DNA of 64,000 nt. Origin: Intrasporangium calvum DSM 43043. GTDB taxonomy: Bacteria; Actinomycetota; Actinomycetes; Actinomycetales; Dermatophilaceae. Of this stretch, positions 17,498 through 25,326 are shown piece after piece. The stretch is from NCBI RefSeq assembly GCF_000184685.1, contig NC_014830.1, positions 248,001-312,000 on the forward strand. The letters are read 5' to 3'. Each line of letters opens with the position of its first letter. Position 1 is the first letter of the stretch. The position numbers and the translations under genes are program-made. Under the pieces are notes generated by a model. The model was not told the DNA's origin. It did no database searches and saw only the letters and a program-made list of their open reading frames with translations.

Positions 17498-18586
17498 TCA
17501 GTCTTCCACGCGCTCAAGCCGGTCGGCGGGTATGCCGGGGTACTCGTCGCCGGGGATCCGTGGCTGGAACATCGTGTTGAGCCGGAGCAGGTCCGCGTCG
17601 ACCATCTTCAGCTGCCCGACGGCGTCGGAGATCGGCACCCGGACGATGTGACCCTGCTGCAGGGCCACCATCTGCCCCCACGCGCCGTCGAGGGCGGCCT
17701 CGACCGCGGCGACGCCGAATCGCGTCCCGAGGACCCGGTCGAAGGCCACCGGCGAGCCGCCGCGCTGGATGTGGCCGAGCGCCGTCATGCGGCTCTCGAT
17801 GCCGGTCCGCCCCTGGATCTCCCGGGCGAGGATCGACCCGATCCCGCCGAGGATCTGGTGGCCGTACTTGTCCATCTCGGGCTCGGGCAGCTCCATCGTG
17901 CCCGGCTGGGGAAGGGCACCCTCGGCGACGACGATGATCGTCGCGAAGCGGCCCTTGCGGTGCCGGTGGACGATGCGCTCGCAGACCTCGCCGATGTCGA
18001 AGGGCTCTTCCGGCACTAGGGTGATCGCCGCGCCACCGGCGATGCCGGACCACGTGGCGATGTGGCCGACGTGCCGGCCCATCACCTCGACGACGAGGAC
18101 CCGGTGGTGCGACTCCGCGGTCGTGTGGAGCCGGTCGATGGCGTCGGTGCAGATCTGCACGGCGGTCTGGAAGCCGAAGGTCATCTCGGTGAGGGAGATG
18201 TCGTTGTCGATCGTCTTGGGGACGCCGACGATGGGGAAGCCGTTCTCGTGGAGACGGGCGAGGACGCTCATCGAGCCCTCGCCGCCGACCCCGATGATCG
18301 CGTCGAGGCCGTGCCGGTCGTAGGCCTTGCGGACCTTCTTGAGGCCGTCCTCGAAGGCGAAGGGCTGGTCGCGGCTCGTCCCGAGGATGGTGCCGCCGAG
18401 GGGCAGGATCCCGCGGCAGCGGTCGACGTCGAGCAGCTCGAAGTCGTTGTCCATGACCCCGCGCCAGGCGTTGCGGAAGCCGACGACAGTGCTGTCGTAG
18501 GTCACCTCGGCGGCGCGGACCGCGCCCCGGATGACCGCATTGAGGCCGGGACAGTCCCCGCCCCCGGTGAGGATGCCGATGCGCAT
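17498..18586 (-). CDS. pfkA: 6-phosphofructokinase (group III, ATP type predicted)
   Basis: 362 residues from the ATG at 18586 (AAGGA upstream). Glycolytic motifs are [48 protein letters not shown] (substrate loop with catalytic Asp) and MGRHVGH. The donor-site combination is Gly in GGEGS plus Lys in PKTIDND. Pyrophosphate enzymes instead pair Asp with that Lys, so ATP use is predicted, as in Streptomyces-type enzymes. An in-frame extension upstream to 18616 is unlikely. Confidence 0.93.
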   Translation of the reverse strand: MRIGILTGGGDCPGLNAVIRGAVRAAEVTYDSTVVGFRNAWRGVMDNDFELLDVDRCRGILPLGGTILGTSRDQPFAFEDGLKKVRKAYDRHGLDAIIGVGGEGSMSVLARLHENGFPIVGVPKTIDNDISLTEMTFGFQTAVQICTDAIDRLHTTAESHHRVLVVEVMGRHVGHIATWSGIAGGAAITLVPEEPFDIGEVCERIVHRHRKGRFATIIVVAEGALPQPGTMELPEPEMDKYGHQILGGIGSILAREIQGRTGIESRMTALGHIQRGGSPVAFDRVLGTRFGVAAVEAALDGAWGQMVALQQGHIVRVPISDAVGQLKMVDADLLRLNTMFQPRIPGDEYPGIPADRLERVED

Positions 18587-18665
18587 GTGCAGCGTCCTTC
18601 GTGTGTGGGCATGCAAGAGGAGTCGAAGCGGCGTTGGCGCGACAGTGTGAGCCTAGCCACAGTAA

Positions 18666-18684
18666 GCCGTATGCCGCTGGGCTC
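18666..18684 (+). repeat. dispersed 19-bp repeat, perfect copy
   Basis: GCCGTATGCCGCTGGGCTC, the full consensus. It lies in the divergent gap between pfkA and the aminotransferase gene, 42 bp before the TAGAGT box. Other full or near-full copies are at 9803-9823, 11522-11540, 15846-15863, 22613-22631, 25194-25212, 36003 and 40063 (ends), 44236-44254, 57527-57546 and 63441-63460. Confidence 0.85.
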
Positions 18685-18725
18685 GGTCCACGGGTCGGGA
18701 CCCTCCCAGCCCTCCCGCCCATCAA

Positions 18726-18731
18726 TAGAGT
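18726..18731 (+). promoter_or_regulatory. -10 box (TAGAGT) for leaderless aminotransferase transcript
   Basis: TAGAGT ends 7 nt before the ATG at 18739, the leaderless spacing. Confidence 0.5.
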
Positions 18732-18738
18732 GGTGTGC

Positions 18739-19857
18739 ATGAGCGACGACGCCGTGCAGCCCCCGCCCGCCACCCCGGGTGCCTCCCCGACCGTGCGGTT
18801 GCGCCAGGTGCTCGGACAGATGCCGGACTACAAGCCGGGCCGGCCCGCCGCGGCCGCCGCAGGGGTCACGCCGTTCAAGCTCTCGTCCAACGAGAACCCC
18901 TACGGGCCCCTTCCCTCGGTCCTCGCGGCGATCACGGAGGCGGCCGGTTCGGTCAACCGCTACCCCGACATGGCCGTGGTGGGGCTGCGCGAGCGGCTGG
19001 GGCGGGCCCTGAGCGTGTCCTCCGACTGCATCGCGACCGGTACCGGCTCCGTGGCCGTGCTGGCCCAGATCGTGCAGGCGGCGTGTGACGCAGGGGACGA
19101 GGTCGTCTTCGCGTGGCGGTCCTTCGAGGCCTACCCGATCGTCACCCAGCTGGCCGGTGCGACCCCGGTGATGGTGGCGCTGGACGACCGCGCCCGGCAC
19201 CGCCTCGACGCGATGGCCGACGCCGTCACCGAGCGCACCCGTGTCGTGCTCGTCTGCACGCCCAACAACCCGACCGGCCCCACGGTGCACCGGGCCGAGC
19301 TCGACGCGTTCCTCGACCGGGTGCCGAGCGACGTCATCGTCGTCATCGACGAGGCCTACGTCGAGTTCGTCCGCGACCCCGAGGCGGTGCGCGGCCTCGA
19401 GGTCTGGCGCGAGCGGCCCAACGTCGTCGTCCTGCGCACCTTCTCCAAGGCGTACGGCCTCGCCGGGCTCCGCGTCGGCTTCGCGGTCGCGCACCCGGAC
19501 GTCGCCGCGGCGATCCGCAAGACGGCGACGCCGTTCGGGGTCAACTCGCTCGCCCAGGTCGCCGCGGTCGCCTCGCTCGACGCCTTCGACGAGCTGAACG
19601 AGCGCGTCGAGTCGATCGTCGCCGAGCGTGAGCGCGTCGTCCGGGCGCTCCAGGACCAGGGCTGGAAGCTCCCCGACTCGGACGCGAACTTCGTGTGGTT
19701 CCCGCTCGGGTCGGACTCGACGGCGTTCGCTGAGGCGTGTGAGGCGGCCGGACTCATGGTCCGGCAGTACGGCGACGACGGGGTGCGGGTCACCATCGGC
19801 GAGGCCGAGGCCAACTCGCGTCTGCTCGAGGTGGCCGAGGCGTTCGGCGCGCGGTAG
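18739..19857 (+). CDS. HisC-like class I/II aminotransferase (histidinol-phosphate or aromatic)
   Basis: 372 residues. Motifs of the HisC/aromatic aminotransferase branch are [15 protein letters not shown] at the N-terminus, [17 protein letters not shown], and the PLP-lysine motif [14 protein letters not shown]. Its position before a 2-oxoacid dehydrogenase operon, with no other histidine genes, makes an aromatic or general amino acid role plausible. Histidine biosynthesis cannot be excluded. The frame is open upstream to 18601, but the TAGAGT box supports the start used here. Confidence 0.85.
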   Translation: MSDDAVQPPPATPGASPTVRLRQVLGQMPDYKPGRPAAAAAGVTPFKLSSNENPYGPLPSVLAAITEAAGSVNRYPDMAVVGLRERLGRALSVSSDCIATGTGSVAVLAQIVQAACDAGDEVVFAWRSFEAYPIVTQLAGATPVMVALDDRARHRLDAMADAVTERTRVVLVCTPNNPTGPTVHRAELDAFLDRVPSDVIVVIDEAYVEFVRDPEAVRGLEVWRERPNVVVLRTFSKAYGLAGLRVGFAVAHPDVAAAIRKTATPFGVNSLAQVAAVASLDAFDELNERVESIVAERERVVRALQDQGWKLPDSDANFVWFPLGSDSTAFAEACEAAGLMVRQYGDDGVRVTIGEAEANSRLLEVAEAFGAR

Positions 19858-20073
19858 GCGGGAGCTCCTGACGCGGCGCCCACGGTCGCCACGTACCGTG
19901 AGTAGCCGTCCCGCATTGTGAGGTTTCCGGAGGGCTCCGGTAAGTTCCGTGCCGAGGACCCTCATGGGTGCGCCGTCACCTCGGCGAACCCGTGTGACAC
20001 AGCCGTCGGGCGGGTGACCCCCGTGCGCGGCCCGACCAGAAATGCCGGACTCCACTCCGGTGAAGGAGCCCAC

Positions 20074-21228
20074 GTGAGCGACAAAGTAGTCGCCGAGCTG
20101 CACGAGCCGACCCCAGCGGTCGGTGACGGCGGCCCGGACATGATCCAGCTGCTGACCCCCGAGGGGGAACGCCTCTCCCACCCCGACTACGACAAGTACG
20201 TCGCGGACCTGACGCCCGAGGATCTCCGGAGCTTCTACCGCGACCTCGTGCTCATCCGCCGCCTCGACGCCGAGGGGTACGCGCTCCAGCGCCAGGGTGA
20301 GCTCGGGCTGTGGCCCAGCCTGCTCGGCCAGGAGGCCGCCCAGGTCGGCTCGGGCCGGGCGCTCAAGCCGCACGACATGTGCTTCCCCACCTACCGTGAG
20401 CACGGCGTCGGCTTCGTGCGGGGCATGGACCCGCAGAGCTCGCTTCAGCTCTTCCGCGGGGTGAGCCAGGGCGGCTGGGACCCGAAGGACCACAACTTCC
20501 ACCTCTACACGATCGTCATCGGCGCCCAGACCCTGCACGCCACGGGCTACGCGATGGGCGTGAAGATGGACGGCAACGTCGGCACGGGCGACCCCGACCG
20601 CGACACCGCCGTCATCTGCTACTTCGGCGACGGTGCATCCTCGCAGGGCGATGTCAACGAGGCGTTCGTCTACGCCGCGTCGTTCGACGCCCCGGTCGTG
20701 TTCTTCTGCCAGAACAACCAGTGGGCGATCTCCGAGCCGGTCTCGAAGCAGACCCGCATCCCGCTCTTCCAGCGCGCCCGCGGCTTCGGCTTCCCGGGGA
20801 TGCGCGTCGACGGCAACGACGTCCTCGCGACCTACGCCGTGACGCAGCACTGCCTGGACGAGGCGCGCAACGGCAACGGTCCGCTCCTCATCGAGGCGTT
20901 CACCTATCGGATGGGCGCGCACACGACGGCTGACGACCCCACGAAGTACCGCGTCTCCGCCGAGGTCGAGCAGTGGAAGTTCCGCGACCCGATCCTGCGC
21001 CTCAAGACGTACCTGTCCCACGAGGGCTGGGCCGACGAGGCCTTCTTCACCCGGGTCGACGAGGAGGCCGACCAGTTCGCCGCCGAGCTGCGCCACGGCT
21101 GCATCACGATGGACACGATGCCCGGCGAGACGATGTGGGACCACGTCTACGCGGAGGACCACCCGGTCATGGAGGCCGAGCGCGCCGCGTTCCAGGCCTA
21201 CCAGGCGAGCTTCGAGGAGGCGAACTGA
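20074..21228 (+). CDS. pdhA: 2-oxoacid dehydrogenase E1 alpha subunit (pyruvate/branched-chain type)
   Basis: 384 residues from the GTG at 20074, with GAAGGAG 5 nt upstream. The thiamine diphosphate motif starts YFGDGASSQGDVNEAF and closes with NNQWAIS. The active-site loop includes YRMGAHTTADDPTKYR, the phosphorylation-loop region. It decarboxylates 2-oxo acids on ThDP and passes acyl groups to the E2 lipoyl domain. Sequence alone does not separate pyruvate from branched-chain 2-oxo acid substrates. The stop overlaps the E1 beta start by one base (TGATG). Confidence 0.92.
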   Translation: MSDKVVAELHEPTPAVGDGGPDMIQLLTPEGERLSHPDYDKYVADLTPEDLRSFYRDLVLIRRLDAEGYALQRQGELGLWPSLLGQEAAQVGSGRALKPHDMCFPTYREHGVGFVRGMDPQSSLQLFRGVSQGGWDPKDHNFHLYTIVIGAQTLHATGYAMGVKMDGNVGTGDPDRDTAVICYFGDGASSQGDVNEAFVYAASFDAPVVFFCQNNQWAISEPVSKQTRIPLFQRARGFGFPGMRVDGNDVLATYAVTQHCLDEARNGNGPLLIEAFTYRMGAHTTADDPTKYRVSAEVEQWKFRDPILRLKTYLSHEGWADEAFFTRVDEEADQFAAELRHGCITMDTMPGETMWDHVYAEDHPVMEAERAAFQAYQASFEEAN

Positions 21229-22214
21229 TGGCACTCGAGAAGGTCACCCTCGGCAAGAGCCTCACCAGCGGCCTGCGCCGGGCCATGGAGCGGGACCCCA
21301 AGGTCGTCCTCATCGGTGAGGACATCGGCAAGCTCGGTGGCGTCTTCCGGATCACCGAGGGCCTGCAGAAGGACTTCGGTGAGGCGCGCGTCATCGACTC
21401 GCCGCTCGCCGAGTCCGGCATCGTCGGCACCGCGGTGGGTCTGGCCCTGCGCGGCTACCGGCCCGTCTGCGAGATCCAGTTCGACGGGTTCGTCTATCCG
21501 GCGTTCGACCAGATCGTCAGCCAGGTCGCGAAGTTGCGTGCCCGCTCGCTCGGCGCGGTCACGATGCCGATCGTCATCCGGATCCCGTTCGGCGGCGGCA
21601 TCGGCTCCCCCGAGCACCACTCCGAGAGCCCCGAGGCGTACTTCGCCCACACGGCCGGCCTGCGCGTCGTCGCGTGCTCGAACCCGGAGGACGCCCACTG
21701 GATGATCCAGCAGGCGATCGAGTGCGACGACCCGGTGATCTTCTTCGAGCCCAAGCGCCGCTACCACGACCGGGGTGAGTACGACACCGCCGCGACCGAG
21801 GCCCCGAGGGGCCTGTTCGAGGCGCACATCGTCCGACCGGGGTCCGACGTCACGATGGTCGGCTACGGCCCGGTGGTCAAGACGATGCTCGAGTCGGCGG
21901 CCGCGGCCGAGGCCGACGGAACCTCGATCGAGGTCATCGACCTGCGCTCGCTGTCCCCGCTGCCGATCGACACGATCGTCGGCTCGGTCCGCAAGACCGG
22001 CCGGCTCGTCGTCGTGCACGAGGCGAGCAGCTTCCTCGGGATGGCCTCGGAGATCTCTGCCCAGGTGACCGAGCAGTGCTTCTACGACCTCGAGGCTCCG
22101 GTCATCCGGGTCAACGGCGCCAACATTCCGTATCCGCCGAGCCGGATGGAGGAAGACTTCCTTCCGGACCTCGACCGGATCCTCGACGGCGTCGACCGCG
22201 CCCTCGCCTACTGA
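21228..22214 (+). CDS. pdhB: 2-oxoacid dehydrogenase E1 beta subunit
   Basis: 328 residues. It begins MALEKVTLGKSLTSGLRRAM, then VVLIGEDIGKLGGVFRITEGL and the E-S-G motif DSPLAESGIVGTAVGLALRG that activates ThDP. IRIPFGGGIGSPEHHSES follows. The transketolase C-terminal domain (VTMVGYGPVVKTML, VIDLRSLSPLPIDTI) completes the subunit. It forms an alpha2beta2 E1 with the upstream gene. The one-base overlap with E1 alpha implies translational coupling, and the E2 gene follows after 22 bp. Confidence 0.93.
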   Translation: MALEKVTLGKSLTSGLRRAMERDPKVVLIGEDIGKLGGVFRITEGLQKDFGEARVIDSPLAESGIVGTAVGLALRGYRPVCEIQFDGFVYPAFDQIVSQVAKLRARSLGAVTMPIVIRIPFGGGIGSPEHHSESPEAYFAHTAGLRVVACSNPEDAHWMIQQAIECDDPVIFFEPKRRYHDRGEYDTAATEAPRGLFEAHIVRPGSDVTMVGYGPVVKTMLESAAAAEADGTSIEVIDLRSLSPLPIDTIVGSVRKTGRLVVVHEASSFLGMASEISAQVTEQCFYDLEAPVIRVNGANIPYPPSRMEEDFLPDLDRILDGVDRALAY

Positions 22215-22236
22215 CGACTCGCGAAGGAATCCTCTA

Positions 22237-23715
22237 GTGGCAATTCGCACGTTCAACCTGCCCGACCCCGGTGAGGGTCTCGTCGAGGCCGAGATCGTCG
22301 AGTGGAAGGTCGCTCCCGGCGACACCGTGAAGGTCAACGACATGGTCCTCGAGATCGAGACGGCCAAGTCGCTCGTCGAGCTGCCGATCCCGTGGTCCGG
22401 CACCGTGAGGGAGCTCCTCGTCAACGTCGGCGACACCGTCGACGTCGGCACGCCGATCATCAGCATCGACGACGGTCAGGGTGGCGACGCCCCGGCCGCG
22501 CCGGCGGGTGAGACGGCCCAGGCGCCGAAGGGGGAGCAGCAGGAGGCCAATCTCGTCGGCTACGGAGCCAAGGCCGGAGCGACCGCTCGCCGCGCTCGCA
22601 AGCAGGGGGATGGCCGTATGCCGCTGGGCTCGGTCCCCGAGTCGGCGCCGGCACGCGCGGCGGCACCCACCGAGACGGAGCAGGTTGCCGAGGCCGAGCC
22701 GGTCGCCGAGCAGACCGCCCCGGCTCCGCGCACCGAGTCCCCGGCACCCGCCGTCGAGCCGGTGGCCCGAGAAGGCCGTCCCAAGGCGAAGCCCCCGGTC
22801 CGCAAGCTCGCCAAGGACCTGGGTGTCGATCTCTGGTCGGTGCCGGGCTCCGGCCCCGACGGCATCATCACCCGCGACGACGTCGAGTCCTTCGCGCGCG
22901 GCGTCAACCTCCCTGAACGGCAGGGCGTTTCGGACCAGGGCGAGGCGGCGGCCAGCGTCTCCGCGGCACCGAGCCCAGCGGCATACCCCTTCGGCTCGGG
23001 CGAGCGGGAGGTGCGGACCCCGATCAAGGGCGTGCGCAAGATGACCGCGCAGGCGATGGTCGGGTCCGCGTTCACCGCGCCGCACGTCACCGAGTGGGTC
23101 ACCGTCGACGTGACCAGGACGATGGAGCTCGTCGACCGGCTCAAGCGGTCGCGTGAGTTCAAGGACGTCAAGGTCACGCCGCTGCTCGTTCTCGCCAGGG
23201 CGATGATCCTCGCGATCAGGCGCAACCCCGGCGTCAACGCGACGTGGGACGAGGCGGCGCAGGAGATCGTCCAGAAGAACTACGTCAACCTCGGGATCGC
23301 CGCGGCCACCCCGCGAGGGCTGATCGTCCCGAACATCAAGGACGCCCACGGCATGTCGATGCTCCAGCTCGCGCAGGCCATCGGCGAACTGACGGCGACG
23401 GCGCGGGAGGGGCGGACGCAGCCGGCGGAGATGTCGGGCGGCACGATCACCATCACCAACGTCGGCGTCTTCGGCGTCGACAGCGGCACCCCGATCATCA
23501 ACCCGGGCGAGTCGGCGATCGTCGCGTTCGGTGCGATCCGCAAGATGCCGTGGGTCGTCGAGGGCCCGGCCGGCGACGAGATCGTGGTCCGGCACGTGAC
23601 GCAGCTGGCGATGAGCTTCGACCACCGGCTCGTCGACGGCGAGCTGGGGTCGCGCTTCCTGGCTGACCTCGCGGCGATCATGGCGGACCCGGGCCAGGCC
23701 CTGGTCTGGGGCTGA
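22237..23715 (+). CDS. pdhC: dihydrolipoamide acyltransferase (E2) of 2-oxoacid dehydrogenase
   Basis: 492 residues, GTG start with GAAGGAA upstream. One lipoyl domain (1-77, lipoyl Lys in ETAKS, about K44) is joined by an Ala/Pro-rich linker to an E3-binding domain (about 185-220, VRKLAKDLGVDLWSVPGSGP). The acyltransferase core has the catalytic SFDHRLVDG motif (His about 463). Two copies of the dispersed repeat lie in frame, one in each linker (22613-22631 read GRMPLGS; 22971-22987 read SPAAYPF). No lipoamide dehydrogenase gene is nearby. Confidence 0.93.
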   Translation: MAIRTFNLPDPGEGLVEAEIVEWKVAPGDTVKVNDMVLEIETAKSLVELPIPWSGTVRELLVNVGDTVDVGTPIISIDDGQGGDAPAAPAGETAQAPKGEQQEANLVGYGAKAGATARRARKQGDGRMPLGSVPESAPARAAAPTETEQVAEAEPVAEQTAPAPRTESPAPAVEPVAREGRPKAKPPVRKLAKDLGVDLWSVPGSGPDGIITRDDVESFARGVNLPERQGVSDQGEAAASVSAAPSPAAYPFGSGEREVRTPIKGVRKMTAQAMVGSAFTAPHVTEWVTVDVTRTMELVDRLKRSREFKDVKVTPLLVLARAMILAIRRNPGVNATWDEAAQEIVQKNYVNLGIAAATPRGLIVPNIKDAHGMSMLQLAQAIGELTATAREGRTQPAEMSGGTITITNVGVFGVDSGTPIINPGESAIVAFGAIRKMPWVVEGPAGDEIVVRHVTQLAMSFDHRLVDGELGSRFLADLAAIMADPGQALVWG

Positions 23716-23728
23716 GCCCCGCTTCCAC

Positions 23729-23802
23729 CGCAACACACCCGCTTACCGGCTGCTTGCCCCCGCTGCATCTGGGGTGAGCACGCGGTGGGCGGGTGTGTTG
23801 CG
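23729..23802. repeat. 74-bp palindromic-end element, copy 1
   Basis: Arms CGCAACACACCCGC and GCGGGTGTGTTGCG bound a 74-bp element whose interior has TTGCCCC and GGGGTGA facing each other. It lies at the convergent 3' ends of the E2 gene and the GT87-like gene. The last codons and stop of the GT87-like frame fall inside it. Same-length copies are at 25239-25312 and 31421-31494. Confidence 0.88.
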
Positions 23803-25004
23803 TCCGGGGCCTGCGACCAGGACGGCCGACACAGCCACGAGCGAGGCCAGCCCGAGCACCGCATAGGCGTCTGACAGGAACTTGGCCGCGAGGGACGCCG
23901 AGTACTCGCGTCCGCCACCAGAGGGTGCAAGCCACATGACGCGCGTCGTGGTCGCGACGAGCCACGCCACACCGAGACCGACCAGCACCGGTTGGCGCCG
24001 AGATCTGCCGGCCCGTCCCGGGGCCACGAGCCAGAGCATGAGCGGCAGGGTCCACACCCAGTGGTGGATCCACGAGATGGGAGAGACGAGCAGACCGCAC
24101 AGGGCCACGATCAGGACGGTCCCGAGCGCGTCCCGGTCGCCCGCCCGTCGCACGGCCAGCAGGGTGACGAGGACGACGGCCACCACGAGGAGGGCGGTCA
24201 CGACAGGGAATCCGCCCGGGCCGGCGGCTCGCCAGACGGCACCCTTGACGGACTGGTTGGAGAGGAACTCGACACCGCCCACGCGCTCCGGGCTCCAGAC
24301 CGCGCGCGTCCAGAAGTCGAGCCACGACGCCGGCATGACGAGGGCAGGGACGACGGTCAGGACCGCGCTCGCGACGGCGGTCCGCGCGAGGGTTCGCCAC
24401 TCGCGGCTCACCAGGGGAACGAGCAGGAAGATCGCCGGGGTGAGCTTGACGCAGATGGCCACGGCCAGGAGCAGCCCGGCAGCGCGGCTGCGTCGGGGCA
24501 TGAGTACGAGGAGGTCGACCAGGACGAGCCCGGCCAGGATGAGGTTGACCTGACCGAAGCGAACCGTCTCGGCAACCGGCTCGGTCAGCGCGGCCAGCAG
24601 CACGACGGGGACCCCGAGTCGGGGTCGATGCGCAGGTGGCGGAGGCTCAGTCCGACGATCGTCGACAGGCCCAGGTAGGAGAGCGCGGCCACGAGGAACG
24701 CCGCGACTCCCGCGGGGACGAGGGCCAACGCCGTGAACAGGGCCGCGGAGAACGGGGGATAGGTGAAGGGCAGCGCTCCGTCCGCGCCGCGGTACATCTG
24801 GTCGCCGCCGCCGAGCAGGACCTCGCCCGCCCGGCGGTACACCTCGAGGTCGATCGGCACGCCCGGAGCCGTGGCGACGTGGACCGCAGCGAGGGTCACG
24901 GACAGCACGAGGTAGGCGAGAGTCAGCCGACGGCCCCGAAGCGCCACGCATAGTCCTTCCGACGCGCCAATGGCACGTACGGAGGAACGCTTCGGACTGA
25001 TCAT
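23743..25004 (-). pseudogene. GT87-like (DUF2029) polyprenyl-phosphate-dependent glycosyltransferase, frameshifted
   Basis: Two overlapping frames together make one GT87-type membrane protein. From 25004 the first frame gives a signal-anchor helix, then GVPIDLEVYRRAGEVLLGG, LPFTYPPFSAALF and two helices, and ends at 24585. Homology continues in another frame (PVAETVRFGQVNLILAGLVL, CVKLTPAIFLLVPLV, WIHHWVWTLPL) to 23743. The switch falls near 24605-24615 in a CCCC/GGGG-rich patch, so a one-base indel explains it. It could be real inactivation or a sequencing error. Intact, such proteins transfer mannose or arabinose outside the membrane. The C-terminus runs into the 74-bp repeat. Confidence 0.8.
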
Positions 25005-25326
25005 TCGATACCCCTGATCGGATGTGTGCGGAACGGACGTGCGTGGCCACGCGCCGCAAACCTATGGGGACTACGTGACCCCGGCAATGTCAAACGGGAA
25101 CGTTCACGCGACGGGCAGCTGCACTTCACCTTGGGGCGCAGAGCGGAAGGGCCGCCGAGGCACCGGGCGTGGAGGGTGCCTCGCAGCGGCGGCGAGCCCA
25201 GCGGCATCCGGCCTCCCGATCGGCCACCCGCGCCCGACGGCAACACACCCGTTTACCGACCGCTTGCCCCCGATACATCTGGGGTGATCACGCGGTGAGC
25301 GGGTGTGTTGCGGAGCAGGCCGAGGG
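25005..25326. other. 322-bp intergenic stretch with two repeat elements
   Basis: No convincing gene is present. It holds a dispersed-repeat copy (25194-25212, with a C for A change in the core) and the second 74-bp element (25239-25312). The rest, 25005-25190, must contain the promoter of the GT87-like gene; I see no clear -10 box there. Short open frames on both strands have no coding features. Confidence 0.6.
25239..25312. repeat. 74-bp palindromic-end element, copy 2
   Basis: Bounded by CAACACACCCG and CGGGTGTGTTG, in the same orientation and with the same 74-bp length as copy 1. The interior is strongly conserved (GCTTGCCCCCGATACATCTG, then GGGGTGATCACGCGGTGAGC). It sits 15 bp beyond the stop of the DHA2 exporter gene and could terminate its transcript. 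Copies 1 and 2 flank the frameshifted GT87-like gene. Confidence 0.88.

Noticed and set aside
17498-18586. pyrophosphate-dependent phosphofructokinase
   Set aside because: The donor site has GGEGS with Gly where pyrophosphate enzymes have Asp, despite the Lys in PKTIDND; the ATP type is favoured.
18502-21234. 910-codon open frame on the minus strand
   Set aside because: It runs antisense across the aminotransferase and E1 alpha genes, which have clear family motifs; it is an artefact of high-GC codon bias, as are other long antisense frames (for example 45119-47764, 34114-36744, 37875-39884).
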